64,000 bases of DNA from Streptomyces sp. HUAS YS2 (GCF_033343995.1 NZ_CP137573.1:7659001-7723000), one strand, 5' to 3'; positions 1 through 9,337 are shown, numbered from the stretch's first letter. Numbers and translations: made by a program. The notes: generated by a model from the letters alone, not told the origin.

Positions 1-147
1 GAGAGCGGTGGCGAGCCGGTGGGCCGTGGGCCGAGCCAGGCCGGTGGCGGCGACGAGCCCCGCCAGAGTGGCCGGCCCCGAGGCCAGCGCACCGAGGATC
101 ACCGCGGTCTTGTCGAGGACACCGACATCGCTGGAAATATCCGACAT
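1..147 (-). CDS. IclR-family regulator, N-terminal 49 residues (partial)
   Basis: The frame starts at an ATG (147-145 on the minus strand) and leaves the window, so only 49 residues are visible. It reads MSDISSDVGVLDKTAVILG, followed by a winged-helix segment with GLVAATGLARPTAHRL. This is the N-terminal DNA-binding domain of the IclR family and is very close to NdgR, the Streptomyces regulator of amino-acid (leucine) metabolism. Whether it is NdgR or a paralogue cannot be decided without the C-terminal effector domain and the next gene (leuCD in the canonical locus). No strong ribosome-binding site is seen before the ATG. Confidence 0.85.
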   Translation of the reverse strand, partial: MSDISSDVGVLDKTAVILGALASGPATLAGLVAATGLARPTAHRLATAL

Positions 148-825
148 GTTCACGAAAGGGGGTACTCCAGTCTCGGCCCGCGACGTCATGAATCGCGGGG
201 AAGCTCGCCCAGGCGAGGGCAGGGACGGTCAGCGAGGAAGGGCCGAAGTGGTCGGCCGCTATGCCGCGGTGATCGCGAGACGGGCACAGATGGCGACGCG
301 CGTACGGATCGCGAGACGGGTACGCGGAACACGAAGGCCCGGAGCCGAGAGACCTTGGGCAAGGGGCAGCACAGAGAGCACCGTGTCTCCTCATCTTTTC
401 CCGCGCCACGTTGGCGCGGGCCGGAGTTGGCACTGATCCCGACGGCGCGGCGCGAACATTGAGCGCCGAGTCGACCGGGGAGTTGCCGGGGCTTCGTAGG
501 GCCGGTCCCTCCACCCCTCTGGATGATTCGCGAGGAACGATACAAGACTCCCGGCGCTGCCTGCCAACGGGTTCCCGGCAACGCAATCGGCAGGTCGGGC
601 CGACCACGACGCTGACGCCGTATCGCGTGTAGCCGCTGACCTCCAGGCCCGATCCCAGGCCGGAAGTGCGTGCCACGTCGCCCGTCTTGCGGACGCTCGG
701 CGCAGGTCGCGCGCTGGGCGCTCCGCCAAGCGATTACCATCCCTCCGGGATGATCTGGTCCAAACCGCCACAAACTCCGGACACAGTCTCCGGCCGACGC
801 GCGACAACGACGAGGAGCAGACCAC
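148..825. other. Intergenic region without a recognisable gene
   Basis: About 680 bases between divergent genes. Open frames exist on both strands because of high GC, but none gives a recognisable protein. It holds a 14-base direct repeat (GATCGCGAGACGGG at 271-284 and 307-320) and one strong hairpin (400-420, listed separately). It may be degraded coding sequence. Confidence 0.5.
400..420. terminator. Strong hairpin, terminator-like
   Basis: CCCGCGCCA and TGGCGCGGG form a perfect 9-bp stem with a 3-base loop. No T-tract follows on the plus strand, but an A-rich run lies on its left flank (TTTT before the stem on plus). It could be a bidirectional terminator or an RNA structure; no gene end is adjacent. 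Confidence 0.4.
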
Positions 826-1515
826 GTGAGCCGACCGCACGCTCGCCCACACCCCGGGACAACGCCGGGCGAGACGCCGCTCGGGGAGCCCCGCTGGCCG
901 ATGGCCACGGCCGTGCTGGCCGCCATGGCGCTGACGCTGCTGCTCCCCGACGACCTGCGGCTGGCGCCCGCTTGGGTGCTGCCCTCCGTGGAGGGGCTGC
1001 TCCTGCTCACGTTGATCGCGGGCGACCCGGGCCGGATCGACCGCCGCTCCGTCGCGCTTCGTGCCGTGTCGATCGCGCTGGTCTGCGTTCTCGCTCTCGG
1101 TGCCGTCTGGTCGACTGTCCAGCTGATCGACGACATCCTGCACAACGGGAAGGAGACGGCATCCGCCACCAGTCTGCTCCAGACCGGAGCCAACGTCTGG
1201 GTCGGAACCGTCCTCGCCTTCTCCTTGCTGTACTTCGACCTCGACGGCGGTGGTCCCGCGGCCCGTGTTCAGCGGATGCCCGCCCACCCGGCCCTCGCCT
1301 TCCCGCAGCAGCTCAGCCCTGAACTCGCCCCCGCCGATTGGCGACCTCGGTACGTCGACTACCTCTATCTCGCGCTGACCAACGCCACCGCCTTCAGCCC
1401 CACGGACGTGATGCCGCTGGCACCCTGGGCCAAGATCACCATGGCGGTCCAGTCCCTCGTTTCTCTACTCATCCTGGGCCTGGTCGTCGCGCGGGCCGTC
1501 AATGTCCTTACTTGA
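826..1515 (+). CDS. Integral membrane protein (DUF1345-like)
   Basis: 229 residues from a GTG start preceded by GAGGAG about 9 bases upstream. After a charged N-terminal tail there are two hydrophobic helices (about 25-65), another near 75-100, one near 125-140, and a C-terminal helix. Before the last helix comes YLYLALTNATAFSPTDVMPL, a signature of a conserved Streptomyces membrane protein whose pore-like loop resembles two-helix cation-channel arrangements. Function is unknown. Its stop overlaps the stop of the convergent MFS gene by 8 bases, so the two genes share their terminator region. Confidence 0.75.
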   Translation: MSRPHARPHPGTTPGETPLGEPRWPMATAVLAAMALTLLLPDDLRLAPAWVLPSVEGLLLLTLIAGDPGRIDRRSVALRAVSIALVCVLALGAVWSTVQLIDDILHNGKETASATSLLQTGANVWVGTVLAFSLLYFDLDGGGPAARVQRMPAHPALAFPQQLSPELAPADWRPRYVDYLYLALTNATAFSPTDVMPLAPWAKITMAVQSLVSLLILGLVVARAVNVLT

Positions 1516-2779
1516 GACGGACGGCACGCTCCTCAACCGGATCCGCCGGGGCGGCGGCGGCACGCAGCGCAGCCTCCACCCGGCGGTTGCTGGTCATCGT
1601 CGCGGTGACGGTGGTCATGGTGAGGAGGAGGCCGGCGGCGGCGTAGAGCGGGGTGCGGACGTCGAAGGTCGTGGCCAGCCAGCCGCCGAGGAAGGCGCCG
1701 AACGGGGCGGCGCACATGGCGAGCATGCGGGAGGTGGAGGCGACCCGGCCCATCAGGTGGGCGGGGACGATCGACTGTCGCAGGGAGGGGGCGAGCACCA
1801 TCGTGGCGCCCATGCCCGCGCCGCAGACGGCGAGCGCGAGGCCGGCGACGTACGGGTTCGGGGCGGCGGCGAGGCCCAGGACGGCAAGTCCCTCGACCGC
1901 GGCCGTGCAGGTCAGCGCGGTGCCGGTGCCGAGTCGGCGGCCGAGGAAGGAGGCGATGCCCGCGCCGAGCAGACCGCCGGTGGCCTCCGCCGTGAGGAGC
2001 AGGCCGAAGCCGAAGGTGTCGATGCCGAGCCGTTCGTGCGCGAAGAGGGCGAGTACGGTCTCCACGGCGAGGAAGGCGATGTTCCCGACCGCCGGACGCA
2101 GCGCGAGCCCGAGCAGCAACTGGTCCCGGAAGACGTACGAGGCGCCGGCCCGCGCCTGCCGCAGCAGCGACTCACGGGCCTGCGGTACGGGCAGGGGTGC
2201 GGCAGGCAGCGACCGCACCAGAACTGCGGAGACCGCGAACGACACCGCGTCGGCGAGCAGCGGAACCGACCGCCCGAGCGCGAGCAGGGCACTGCCCGCG
2301 GGCGGCCCGGCGAAGCCGGACGCGGCGGTCTGGGTTCCGCGCAGGCGGGAGTTGGCGCGCTCCAGGAGCGCGGGGTCGCGGCCGAGCAGATCCGGTAGAT
2401 ACGCCGTGGCGGCCGTGTCGAAGAAGAGTCCGCCGAGGCCGAGGAGGAAGGCGACGGCCGCGAGCAGGGGAATGCTCAGCACGTCGAGCACGGCCGCTGC
2501 GGCCGGCATCGCGAGCAGCACCGCACGCGCCGCGTCCGTGACCCACATCGTGCGCCGGCGGTCCCAGCGGTCCACCAGCGCGCCGCCGAGCACCCCGAAG
2601 AGCAGCCACGGCAGCGTTCCGGCGGCCGTGACGACGGCGAGGGCCATCGGATCCCGCGTCAACGTCAGCGCGAGCAGCGGCAGTGCGGCATGTGTCACCC
2701 CGTCACCGAGCGAGGACACCGTCTGAGCAGTCCAGAGCCGGCCGAACCCGGTCGGCAACTTCCGATCCTCCGAGGTCAC
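1508..2779 (-). CDS. MFS transporter (EntS-like drug/siderophore exporter)
   Basis: 423 residues with twelve predicted hydrophobic segments. The loop between helices 2 and 3 carries the MFS motif (GGALVDRWDRRRTM, about 65-78), and the N-terminus FGRLWTAQTVSSLGDGVTHAALPLL is typical of the MFS_3/EntS group, which exports siderophores or drugs. The start is GTG within GTGA: its first bases overlap the stop of the upstream ArsR gene by 4 bases, so translation is probably coupled and the transporter is likely controlled by that regulator. Substrate cannot be inferred. Confidence 0.88.
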   Translation of the reverse strand: MTSEDRKLPTGFGRLWTAQTVSSLGDGVTHAALPLLALTLTRDPMALAVVTAAGTLPWLLFGVLGGALVDRWDRRRTMWVTDAARAVLLAMPAAAAVLDVLSIPLLAAVAFLLGLGGLFFDTAATAYLPDLLGRDPALLERANSRLRGTQTAASGFAGPPAGSALLALGRSVPLLADAVSFAVSAVLVRSLPAAPLPVPQARESLLRQARAGASYVFRDQLLLGLALRPAVGNIAFLAVETVLALFAHERLGIDTFGFGLLLTAEATGGLLGAGIASFLGRRLGTGTALTCTAAVEGLAVLGLAAAPNPYVAGLALAVCGAGMGATMVLAPSLRQSIVPAHLMGRVASTSRMLAMCAAPFGAFLGGWLATTFDVRTPLYAAAGLLLTMTTVTATMTSNRRVEAALRAAAAPADPVEERAVRLK

Positions 2780-3315
2780 TTGGCGTCCCCCTCCGCCTGG
2801 TCTCCGGACGCCGGGTGGAACAGTGCGAAGACGAGTGACGCGTCCGGCAGGGAAGGATCGGACAGTTCCCGGTACTCGTCCACCAGCGCCTGCAGTCGAG
2901 CCCCCAGCTCCGCGAACTGCTCCTCGGTGAGCCGCAGATGCGCCATCCCGACGTGCCGCTCGCGATCCGCCGGTGCCGCCTCCAGGTCCGCCACCGCATG
3001 CCGCATCAGCACATCCGGGCCTCCCTCGCCCGGATCCGGCAGTTCGATCGACCGCGCGGCCATCGCGTAGTACCGCTCGGTGACCCCCCGAACCTTCCGC
3101 GTGCGCACCACCTTCACCAGGCCGGCGCGTTCGAGCAGTCGTACGTGGTAGCTGGAACTCCCCTTCGCGAGGCCCACTCGCTCGGCGATCTGGGTGATCG
3201 TCGCGGGCTCGAAGCGGAGCACGGCCATGATCCGGTGACGCGTCAGATTGGAGACGGCGCGCAGCTGTTCGTCCGTGGTGACGTGGAACGTCTCGGGGAG
3301 ATCCTCGGTAGGCAT
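2776..3315 (-). CDS. ArsR-family winged-helix transcriptional regulator
   Basis: 179 residues from MPTEDLPETF. Residues about 15-95 form an ArsR winged helix (LTRHRIMAVLRFEPATITQIAERVGLAKGSSSYHVRLL), and the C-terminal part resembles Streptomyces ArsR/DUF-type regulators that control an adjacent MFS pump. The open frame extends further upstream, but that part covers the promoter and operator, so I chose the ATG at 3315; its purine-rich stretch (GAGGG) is very close to the ATG, so the exact start is uncertain. A perfect inverted repeat lies 7 bases upstream, implying autoregulation and co-regulation of the overlapping transporter gene. Confidence 0.87.
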   Translation of the reverse strand: MPTEDLPETFHVTTDEQLRAVSNLTRHRIMAVLRFEPATITQIAERVGLAKGSSSYHVRLLERAGLVKVVRTRKVRGVTERYYAMAARSIELPDPGEGGPDVLMRHAVADLEAAPADRERHVGMAHLRLTEEQFAELGARLQALVDEYRELSDPSLPDASLVFALFHPASGDQAEGDAK

Positions 3316-3321
3316 GCCCTC

Positions 3322-3345
3322 AATGGTCAACACTTCTTGACCATT
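3322..3345 (-). promoter_or_regulatory. Operator-like inverted repeat before the ArsR/MFS operon
   Basis: AATGGTCAA (3322-3330) and TTGACCATT (3337-3345) are perfect 9-bp arms with a 6-base spacer, centred about 18 bases before the ArsR start. The size and position fit a dimeric ArsR-type operator that would block transcription or initiation. The assignment to this ArsR is inferred from adjacency. Confidence 0.75.
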
Positions 3346-3665
3346 TGGCAAGGGAGTTTCGTTCGAGCTTCCGAAGTCGACCGTTCCGCACGTGAGGCCT
3401 CCGCGTCGGGCGGACCGGCGTTTTGACGAATGCCAAAGGGAGGCGCGCCGGTACGGGCGTTCAGCCGATGGGCGGCGTGGTTGGCTGTCTGCCCCGGCGG
3501 GCCCGCCTGCGTCCGGCGCACGTGTGCGGCACCGAAGGGCGTATCCACACCCGACGGCCGGCCATTCAGGGGCCACCCGACGCACCACGAACTGCCGAGA
3601 ATCCGGAAGATACTGAGCGTCGCGCTGCCGTGGCGCGGGCGGTCGCCCAGGCTACGGTCGCGGGT

Positions 3666-4856
3666 ATGGCGGATGATCGACAAGGGTGGCTGAGGTGTCT
3701 GCTCGGCGGAGCGGTGTTCGTGGTCTGCATGGCCGGAACAACGCTGCCGACGCCGCTCTATCCCCTCTACCAGGAGAAGTTCGGGTTCTCCGAACTGACC
3801 GTCACGGTCGTGTACGCCGTCTACGCCTTCGGTGTCATCGGCGTGCTGCTGCTGGCGGGCAATGCGTCCGACACGATCGGCAGGCGACCGACTCTGCTGT
3901 GGGGCCTGGGATTCGCGGCGGCGAGCGCCGTCTGCTTCCTGTGCGCCGACGCCCTGGGCTGGCTGTACGCGGGCCGGCTGCTGTCGGGCTTCTCGGCCGG
4001 CCTGTTCACGGGAGCCGCCACCGCGTACGTCATGGAGCTGGCCCCGCCCGGCGGTGCCTCCCGCGCGACGCTCGTGGCGACGGCCGCCAACATGGGCGGG
4101 CTGGGCTGCGGCCCACTCCTGGCAGGTCTGCTCGCCGAGTACGCCCCCGAGCCGCTGCTGTTGCCGTTCGCCGTGCACCTCGCCCTGGTCACGGTCTCGG
4201 CCGGCGTCCTGCTGTGGCTGCCCGAGACGGTCGAGGAGCGGCAGCCCCTCTCGTCCGTACGGCCGCAGCGACCCGCGCTGCCGGCCCAGGTGAGGGCGGT
4301 GTTCGTGCCGGCGGCCATCGCCTCATTCGCGGGGTTCGCCCTGTTCGGTGTGTTCACCTCGGTCAGTCCCGCGTTCCTCGCCCGCTACCTGCATGTCGAC
4401 AATCACGCCGTCAGCGGCCTGGTCGTCGCGCTGGCCTTCTTCGCCTCCACCGCAGGACAACTGGCCGCCGGCCACTTCGGGGCGGCGCGCTCGCTGCCCC
4501 TGGGCTGTGCCGTGCTCTTCGTCGGCCTGGTCCTCCTCGCCGGCGCCATGTACGCGGAGCTTTTGGTGCTCGTCGTCCTGTCCGCCGTCGTCGGCGGCAC
4601 CGGGCAGGGACTCGCCTTCCGCGCGGCGCTGTCCGCCGTCGCGGCCGCCGCACCGCCCGACCGGCGTGCGGCGGTCATCTCGGCCCTGTTCGTGGTCGCG
4701 TACACGGGAATCTCGATTCCGGTCATCGGCGTCGGCCTGCTCGCCGATCCGCTCGGTCTGGAGGGCGCGGGGCTCGTGTTCATCGCCTGCATGCTGGCGC
4801 TGGTCGCCTCCGCCGGCGTCTACCTGCTCCGACGGATGCGGCCCGCAGTGCCTTGA
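3666..4856 (+). CDS. MFS transporter (sugar/drug efflux type)
   Basis: 396 residues from the ATG at 3666; a longer open frame exists, but the hydrophobic protein begins here (MADDRQGWLRCLLGGAVFVV). Twelve membrane segments are predicted, with MFS motif A-like LAGNASDTIGRRPTLLWG near residue 60 and TTLPTPLYPLYQEKFGFS after helix 1, a pattern of actinobacterial multidrug/arabinose-efflux permeases. It stands alone between the ArsR operon (divergent) and a small membrane protein; no dedicated regulator is adjacent apart from ArsR. Confidence 0.85.
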   Translation: MADDRQGWLRCLLGGAVFVVCMAGTTLPTPLYPLYQEKFGFSELTVTVVYAVYAFGVIGVLLLAGNASDTIGRRPTLLWGLGFAAASAVCFLCADALGWLYAGRLLSGFSAGLFTGAATAYVMELAPPGGASRATLVATAANMGGLGCGPLLAGLLAEYAPEPLLLPFAVHLALVTVSAGVLLWLPETVEERQPLSSVRPQRPALPAQVRAVFVPAAIASFAGFALFGVFTSVSPAFLARYLHVDNHAVSGLVVALAFFASTAGQLAAGHFGAARSLPLGCAVLFVGLVLLAGAMYAELLVLVVLSAVVGGTGQGLAFRAALSAVAAAAPPDRRAAVISALFVVAYTGISIPVIGVGLLADPLGLEGAGLVFIACMLALVASAGVYLLRRMRPAVP

Positions 4857-4943
4857 CCGACGTCGGCGGCGGAGGACTGGTTCACGCGAGACCAACTCAG
4901 GGCAGGAAGCCTGAGGGGCGGCTGATGTAAGGGGGGATGCCGC

Positions 4944-5300
4944 ATGATGTTCGGATATTCGGACGACTGGTTGGCGCTGCTGTTCATCCCGGTGGTGCTC
5001 TGGGTTCCTGCCGGGCCGTTTCTGATGGGTGGCATGGGGGTGTGGTGTGCCCGTCGACCCGGCTGGAAGCCGCGCCTCGTGTCCGTGTTGCTCCCGGCCG
5101 TGCCGGTAGGAGTTTTGGGGACGGTCCAGATCGCTGGCCTGATCCGCCTGAAGGAGGAGACCTGGCTGGAGGACCTCCTGGGCTTCCTGGGCGTCTACGT
5201 CGTGGGCATCACGGTGCTGCCCTGGCTCATCGGCTACGGCGCGACACGCGTGACCCACGCCGTACGCTCCCGCCGGAGCGGCGCCCGACCACCGGCCTAG
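4944..5300 (+). CDS. Small three-helix membrane protein, unknown function
   Basis: 118 residues, start ATG preceded by AAGGGGGGATG about 8-14 bases upstream. Three hydrophobic stretches are visible (about 10-35, 43-65 and 79-100), with an acidic KEETWLEDL turn between the last two and a basic C-terminus (RSRRSGARPP), probably cytoplasmic. I do not recognise a family. It follows the MFS gene by 87 bases and could be cotranscribed. Confidence 0.65.
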   Translation: MMFGYSDDWLALLFIPVVLWVPAGPFLMGGMGVWCARRPGWKPRLVSVLLPAVPVGVLGTVQIAGLIRLKEETWLEDLLGFLGVYVVGITVLPWLIGYGATRVTHAVRSRRSGARPPA

Positions 5301-5415
5301 CCCGCGCGCAAGCCGCGGCGACTCATGGGGCCGCGCCGGCCTGACCCACCATAGATCTGGCCTCGCCGGCTGTCTGAACAGAAACTCCGACTCGGAGGAC
5401 TGGAGGACCAGAAGA

Positions 5416-6966
5416 CTAATGGTCGAGCAGCGGCAGTGCGGCGAACGCGTGGTCCTGCCAGATCATGCGCGAGGCTTCCTCCGGATATGCGGCGAGGCTC
5501 TCCCGGTTCTCGATGTCGAAGAGCCGCACGAGGCGCTCTCGGGTGTCGTACGCGGGCCAGCCCGGATCGCCGTGGGCGGCGAAAGACGTCCACGCGTCCC
5601 GCATGCGCGCGGACAGCTCCTCCGCCTCCGGGGACGGGCTCTCGCCGATCAGCGCCGCGGGCTGGCCGCGGTCGAGGTTGCCGAAGACCAGGGGCACGTC
5701 GAGGCCGTGGCAGGCACCGAGGGCACCGCCCATCCCCGGGGCGGACCAGGTCAGCTCGTAGACGTGGGCCCGGCCACCGGCAGCGGTCTGGGCCTGGGCG
5801 AGGTGGAGCGAGGGCATGCGGAACAACCAGTCGGAGCTGACCAGCTCGTAGAGGTCGTCCGGGCCGGCGGCGGGGAACGCCTCGTGGTAGCGGTGTGCGG
5901 CGTCCCGACCGGGGCCGAAGACGTGCAGGGCGGTCTCGGCCTGCTCCGGCGTGACCTGGCCGAGCACTCCGTCGAGTGCGGCCAGCAGCCGTGTCTCGTC
6001 GCGGGTGTGGCCGGTGAGGAGTTCGACGTCCCGCCCGGCGCCGTTCGCCAGGGCCTGCCACGGGGTGACCGGCAGCGTGTCGCCGTCGATGACCGGCGAG
6101 AAGAGGATCGCCCGGTGAGCGACCGGCCCCCAGCGGTCCGCCCAGATGTTCGCCTTGGCACCGACCGCGTCACTGGCGGCGGCCAGCCGGGTGGGGTCCA
6201 CCCCGGACAGGTCGGCCACCGTGGGCCGTAGCCCCAGCTCGGCGGCGCATGGGGCGGAGATGTCGGCGGCCAGCTCCGGCGTGAAGTACGTGCCTTGCAC
6301 GCTCTGTGCCACGGCCCGGCAGAAGAGCCCGGCCGCGCGTTCCGTCGCCAGCAGGGCGGCGACCGATCCGGCCCCCGCCGACTGCCCGAAGACCGTGACG
6401 CGGCCCGGGTCGCCGCCGAAGGCCCGGATGTTGTCGCGCACCCACTCCAGGGCGGCGATCTGGTCCAGCAGGCCCCGGTTGGCGGGCGCCCCTTCGATCT
6501 GCCCGTACCCCTCCAGGCCCACCCGGTAGTTGAACGTCACCACGACGACGCCGTCCTGTGCCAGGCGGCCACCGTCGTACTCGGGAAGACCGGACATGCC
6601 GATCGAGTAGGCGCCACCCTGGATCCACACCATCACCGGCAGACCTGCGCCGGGGCTCGGGTCGGGCGACCAGACGTTGACCGTCAGCCAGTCGTCGCCC
6701 GCGGCGTCCCGCGCCAGTGCGTCCATGCCGAAATGGCCGCCCTGCGGCGGCGGCGGGCCGTACGACAGCGCCGACCGCACCCCGTCCCATCCCTCTACGG
6801 GCCTCGGCGCGGCGAAACGCAGCCGGCCGACCGGCGGTTCGGCGAACGGAACGCCGCGAAAGACCGCCACCCCCGCCTCACCACTGCCGCTCAGCACCCC
6901 GCCCGCCACGCGGACCTCGGGCCGGGCCCCGAAGACACCGGACGGCTCGGACGCACCAACGGTCAT
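5416..6966 (-). CDS. Type-B carboxylesterase / para-nitrobenzyl esterase family
   Basis: 516 residues from ATG 6966 (GGGAG ribosome site 7 bases upstream), normal for the family. Order of features: EVRVAGGVLSGS start of the alpha/beta fold, VFRGVPFAEPPVGRLRF (about 35-51), oxyanion-hole VMVWIQGGAYSIG (about 112-124; W-I-Q-G-G replaces the more common H-G-G), nucleophile elbow GQSAGAGS with Ser near 194, and the acid/His region toward the C-terminus. Expected to hydrolyse carboxylic esters in the cytoplasm. Monocistronic; convergent with the preceding membrane gene. Confidence 0.9.
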   Translation of the reverse strand: MTVGASEPSGVFGARPEVRVAGGVLSGSGEAGVAVFRGVPFAEPPVGRLRFAAPRPVEGWDGVRSALSYGPPPPQGGHFGMDALARDAAGDDWLTVNVWSPDPSPGAGLPVMVWIQGGAYSIGMSGLPEYDGGRLAQDGVVVVTFNYRVGLEGYGQIEGAPANRGLLDQIAALEWVRDNIRAFGGDPGRVTVFGQSAGAGSVAALLATERAAGLFCRAVAQSVQGTYFTPELAADISAPCAAELGLRPTVADLSGVDPTRLAAASDAVGAKANIWADRWGPVAHRAILFSPVIDGDTLPVTPWQALANGAGRDVELLTGHTRDETRLLAALDGVLGQVTPEQAETALHVFGPGRDAAHRYHEAFPAAGPDDLYELVSSDWLFRMPSLHLAQAQTAAGGRAHVYELTWSAPGMGGALGACHGLDVPLVFGNLDRGQPAALIGESPSPEAEELSARMRDAWTSFAAHGDPGWPAYDTRERLVRLFDIENRESLAAYPEEASRMIWQDHAFAALPLLDH

Positions 6967-7104
6967 GACAACTCCCTCACTGGGCGGCCTGAACGTTCCG
7001 GGATCATGCCTCGCCGCCCCGACACGCGCCACGCATTTGCGTAGGTGTCGTGGGAGCGCAGAGATCACCCTGCGCGTACTGGGGGAGCGGGTACGGTCCA
7101 CAAC

Positions 7105-7866
7105 ATGGTGGGCGACTTCGATGCAGCTGTGGCGATGCAGGACGGCATATCGGACCGGTCGGAGGCATGGGACTTCATCCGAGCCTTCGCGGCCGGGTGG
7201 CACACACCCTTGACCGCAGGTGACGGTGTCGGGGAGGAAGACCTCCGGCAGATCGAGGGGCGTCTCGGGCTGTCGCTGCCCACCGCTCTACGCGAGGCGT
7301 ACCTCCTGTTCGGTCGACGTCCGGAGTTGTTCGATCAGCAAGATCCGATGCTTCCTCCCTCAGGCCTCTTCGTTCACGAGGACCTCGGAGGCGTGCTGTG
7401 CTTCCGCAGCGAGAACCAGGGATGCGCCTTCTGGGGCGTGCGCCTGTCCGATCTGGGAGAGGCTGATCCCCCCGTCGTCGTCCAGGCACGTGGGGGATGG
7501 CAGCCGTTCATGGACAAGGTCTCGCTGGCGTGTGTGGAGTTGATCCTTTCCGAGACCTTGTTCGGCGATGGGCCCCTCTACAACGCCTGCGAGTTGCCGG
7601 CCGAGGTCGTGAGCGAGATTCCGCAGCTCTTCCACCGGGTCGCTCTGCCGGACTATCCGATGTGGACGGGCGATGACGAGTCTCCGGTCCGCTGGTTCTC
7701 CGCTCCTGGCCTTCTCTTGCGGCAGGACGGGTTGATGGCCGAGTCCTGGCTGCATGTCCGGGGGAGGACGCTGGCCCACCTCTCGTCTGCCTGCAGCACA
7801 GTCCCGGGGCGGTGGGCCCAGTGGCAGGGCACGGAACCGACGCTGGTGGACGAGCTGCCCTTCTAG
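7105..7866 (+). CDS. SUKH (SMI1/KNR4)-like protein
   Basis: 253 residues from ATG 7105. Residues about 35-115 show the SMI1/KNR4 pattern: EEDLRQIEGRLGLSLPTALREAYLLFG followed by ENQGCAFWGVRLSD. In bacteria this superfamily is enriched in immunity proteins of polymorphic toxins, but many members are orphan genes of unknown role. No toxin gene lies nearby, so an immunity role is only a family-level guess. The C-terminal half (about 150-253) is less typical. Single gene. Confidence 0.75.
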   Translation: MVGDFDAAVAMQDGISDRSEAWDFIRAFAAGWHTPLTAGDGVGEEDLRQIEGRLGLSLPTALREAYLLFGRRPELFDQQDPMLPPSGLFVHEDLGGVLCFRSENQGCAFWGVRLSDLGEADPPVVVQARGGWQPFMDKVSLACVELILSETLFGDGPLYNACELPAEVVSEIPQLFHRVALPDYPMWTGDDESPVRWFSAPGLLLRQDGLMAESWLHVRGRTLAHLSSACSTVPGRWAQWQGTEPTLVDELPF

Positions 7867-7973
7867 GGCCGCCATAGGGACTCGCGCGGCAGCACGGCAT
7901 CGTTGAGGCGCCCTACATCGATTCGTCATCGTCGAGGCGTCGCCCGCTGAGGCTGATGCCGCCGACGTGGTGA

Positions 7974-8402
7974 CGCCCACCTGGGCGGGACTATGCCGCG
8001 TGGCAACGTGACCTTCAGCAAGCGGAAGACCGTCTCGACGCTATCGCCAAGCAGCTTTATCCCGACGCCGGCGAACGGATCCGGCTTCTACTGGCCTGGG
8101 TCGGCACGCCCGCCAGAAGGGCCAGTGGTGGGGTGAAGTGGTACGGCATGACGGTGCTCCGCCTACTCTTGGCCGAGGATCCCGGCCTCGTCCTCGCTGC
8201 GTGTACCGGGTCCCGACTCTGTCCGGTGCATCTCGACGGAGCTGCCGAGCTGTTCTCCGCTCTCGAATGGACCCGGGCACAGGGCCACCAGCTACCGGAG
8301 CCGCTGAGGTCGCTGCTCATCGAGCACATCCGGGCGGGCGGCACCGACGCCATGCGGTTCCGCATGCGTCGCGGCTACTACGACGCCCAACGGACCGTCT
8401 GA
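7974..8402 (+). pseudogene. 5'-truncated conserved hypothetical gene
   Basis: A continuous frame from 7974 to the stop at 8402 encodes about 142 residues with no usable in-frame start until the GTG at 8133. The codons before it look coding (DLQQAEDRLDAIAKQLYPDA...RIRLLLAWVGTP), so the annotatable 89-residue ORF (8133-8402) is probably only the C-terminal part of a longer protein whose 5' end is lost or frameshifted near 7970. No domain recognised. Confidence 0.5.
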
Positions 8403-8563
8403 CACCCTCTCGTCGCCGCCCTGTCGATATGCCCAGCGCTCCTTTGGCGTCGTGGCCCCCTGGGTTCAAGGCGGGGCGGATGACCGGGACGAGCTCGTGG
8501 CGGCAGGTCCTGGCTGAGGATGCGTCCTGTTCCGGAGCGGGCGGTGTGCGTAATAGTCGGGGG

Positions 8564-9313
8564 ATGACGTACGACATTCCTGCCCACGAGCGGGCTTTGG
8601 CCTTCGATCGGGCCGCAGGTGCGTATGCCGAGTACCGGCCGCGGTACCCCACGGCGGTCTTCGAGACGGTGGAGGAGTTCAGCGGGCGGCGACTTGCCGG
8701 CGCTCGGGTGGCGGATGTGGGCGCCGGGACCGGGATCGCCGCCCGGGGGCTGCTTGAGCGCGGGGCTCGGGTGGTGGGTGTGGAGCCGGGGGCCGGGATG
8801 GCGGCGCAGTTCCGGCGTGAGCTGCCGGGGGTCCCGCTCGTGCGGGGGGACGGCAACCGACTGCCGCTGGCCGACGGTTCGCTCGATTTCGTCTCGTACG
8901 CCCAGTCCTGGCACTGGACCGATCCTGGACGCGCCGTCCCGTCCGCTGTGCGGGTCTTGCGTCCCGGGGGTGCTCTGGCGTTGTGGTGGAACGATCCGGA
9001 CCCGTCGGTGCCGTGGGTGGCGGAGCAGGGGGCAAGGATCGAGAAGTGGCTGGGGCCCGGCTTCTACATCTCCAATGTGGAAACGCCGGCCGGGCTTTGC
9101 TGGAGGACGCGTACGCTCCGCTGGTCGCGCCGGGTCTCCGTCGACTTCCACCTCGCGAAACGGGCCACTCATTCGGCCTTTATCGTGCTCGGCGAGCCCG
9201 GGGCCATGGCCTTCCTTACGGCGGAGCGGAAGCACCTGGCCCGGCTGTTCCCCGGCGGTGAGCTGGACGAGCCGTACGTGACGTCCGTTGCGGTAGCCGT
9301 ACGTCCCGGCTGA
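8564..9313 (+). CDS. Class I SAM-dependent methyltransferase
   Basis: 249 residues from ATG 8564 (GGGGG just upstream). Motif I VADVGAGTGIAARGLLERGA (about 45-64) binds S-adenosylmethionine; VVGVEPGAGM follows (motif II); GDGNRLPLADGSLDFVSYAQSWHW (about 94-117) is motif post-II/III; and VLRPGGALALWWND is motif IV/V. This matches the Methyltransf_11 type of small-molecule methylases. The substrate is unknown. A short divergent stretch near residue 170 (NVETPAGLCWRTRTLRW) may reflect a compensated frameshift. Confidence 0.85.
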   Translation: MTYDIPAHERALAFDRAAGAYAEYRPRYPTAVFETVEEFSGRRLAGARVADVGAGTGIAARGLLERGARVVGVEPGAGMAAQFRRELPGVPLVRGDGNRLPLADGSLDFVSYAQSWHWTDPGRAVPSAVRVLRPGGALALWWNDPDPSVPWVAEQGARIEKWLGPGFYISNVETPAGLCWRTRTLRWSRRVSVDFHLAKRATHSAFIVLGEPGAMAFLTAERKHLARLFPGGELDEPYVTSVAVAVRPG

Positions 9314-9337
9314 CCGGGACGCTGCGCTGCGCGTCCC
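9303..9337 (+). terminator. Overlapping hairpins at the methyltransferase 3' end
   Basis: GTCCCGG/CCGGGAC (9303-9309/9314-9320, 4-base loop) overlaps a second stem GGGACGC/GCGTCCC (9316-9322/9331-9337, 8-base loop). The first stem contains the stop codon region. There is no T-run, as is common for Streptomyces terminators. Confidence 0.5.

Noticed and set aside
186..1193. Long minus-strand open frame of 335 codons
   Set aside because: Low-complexity Arg/Ser/Pro composition and overlap with the membrane protein gene show it is a GC-rich shadow frame.
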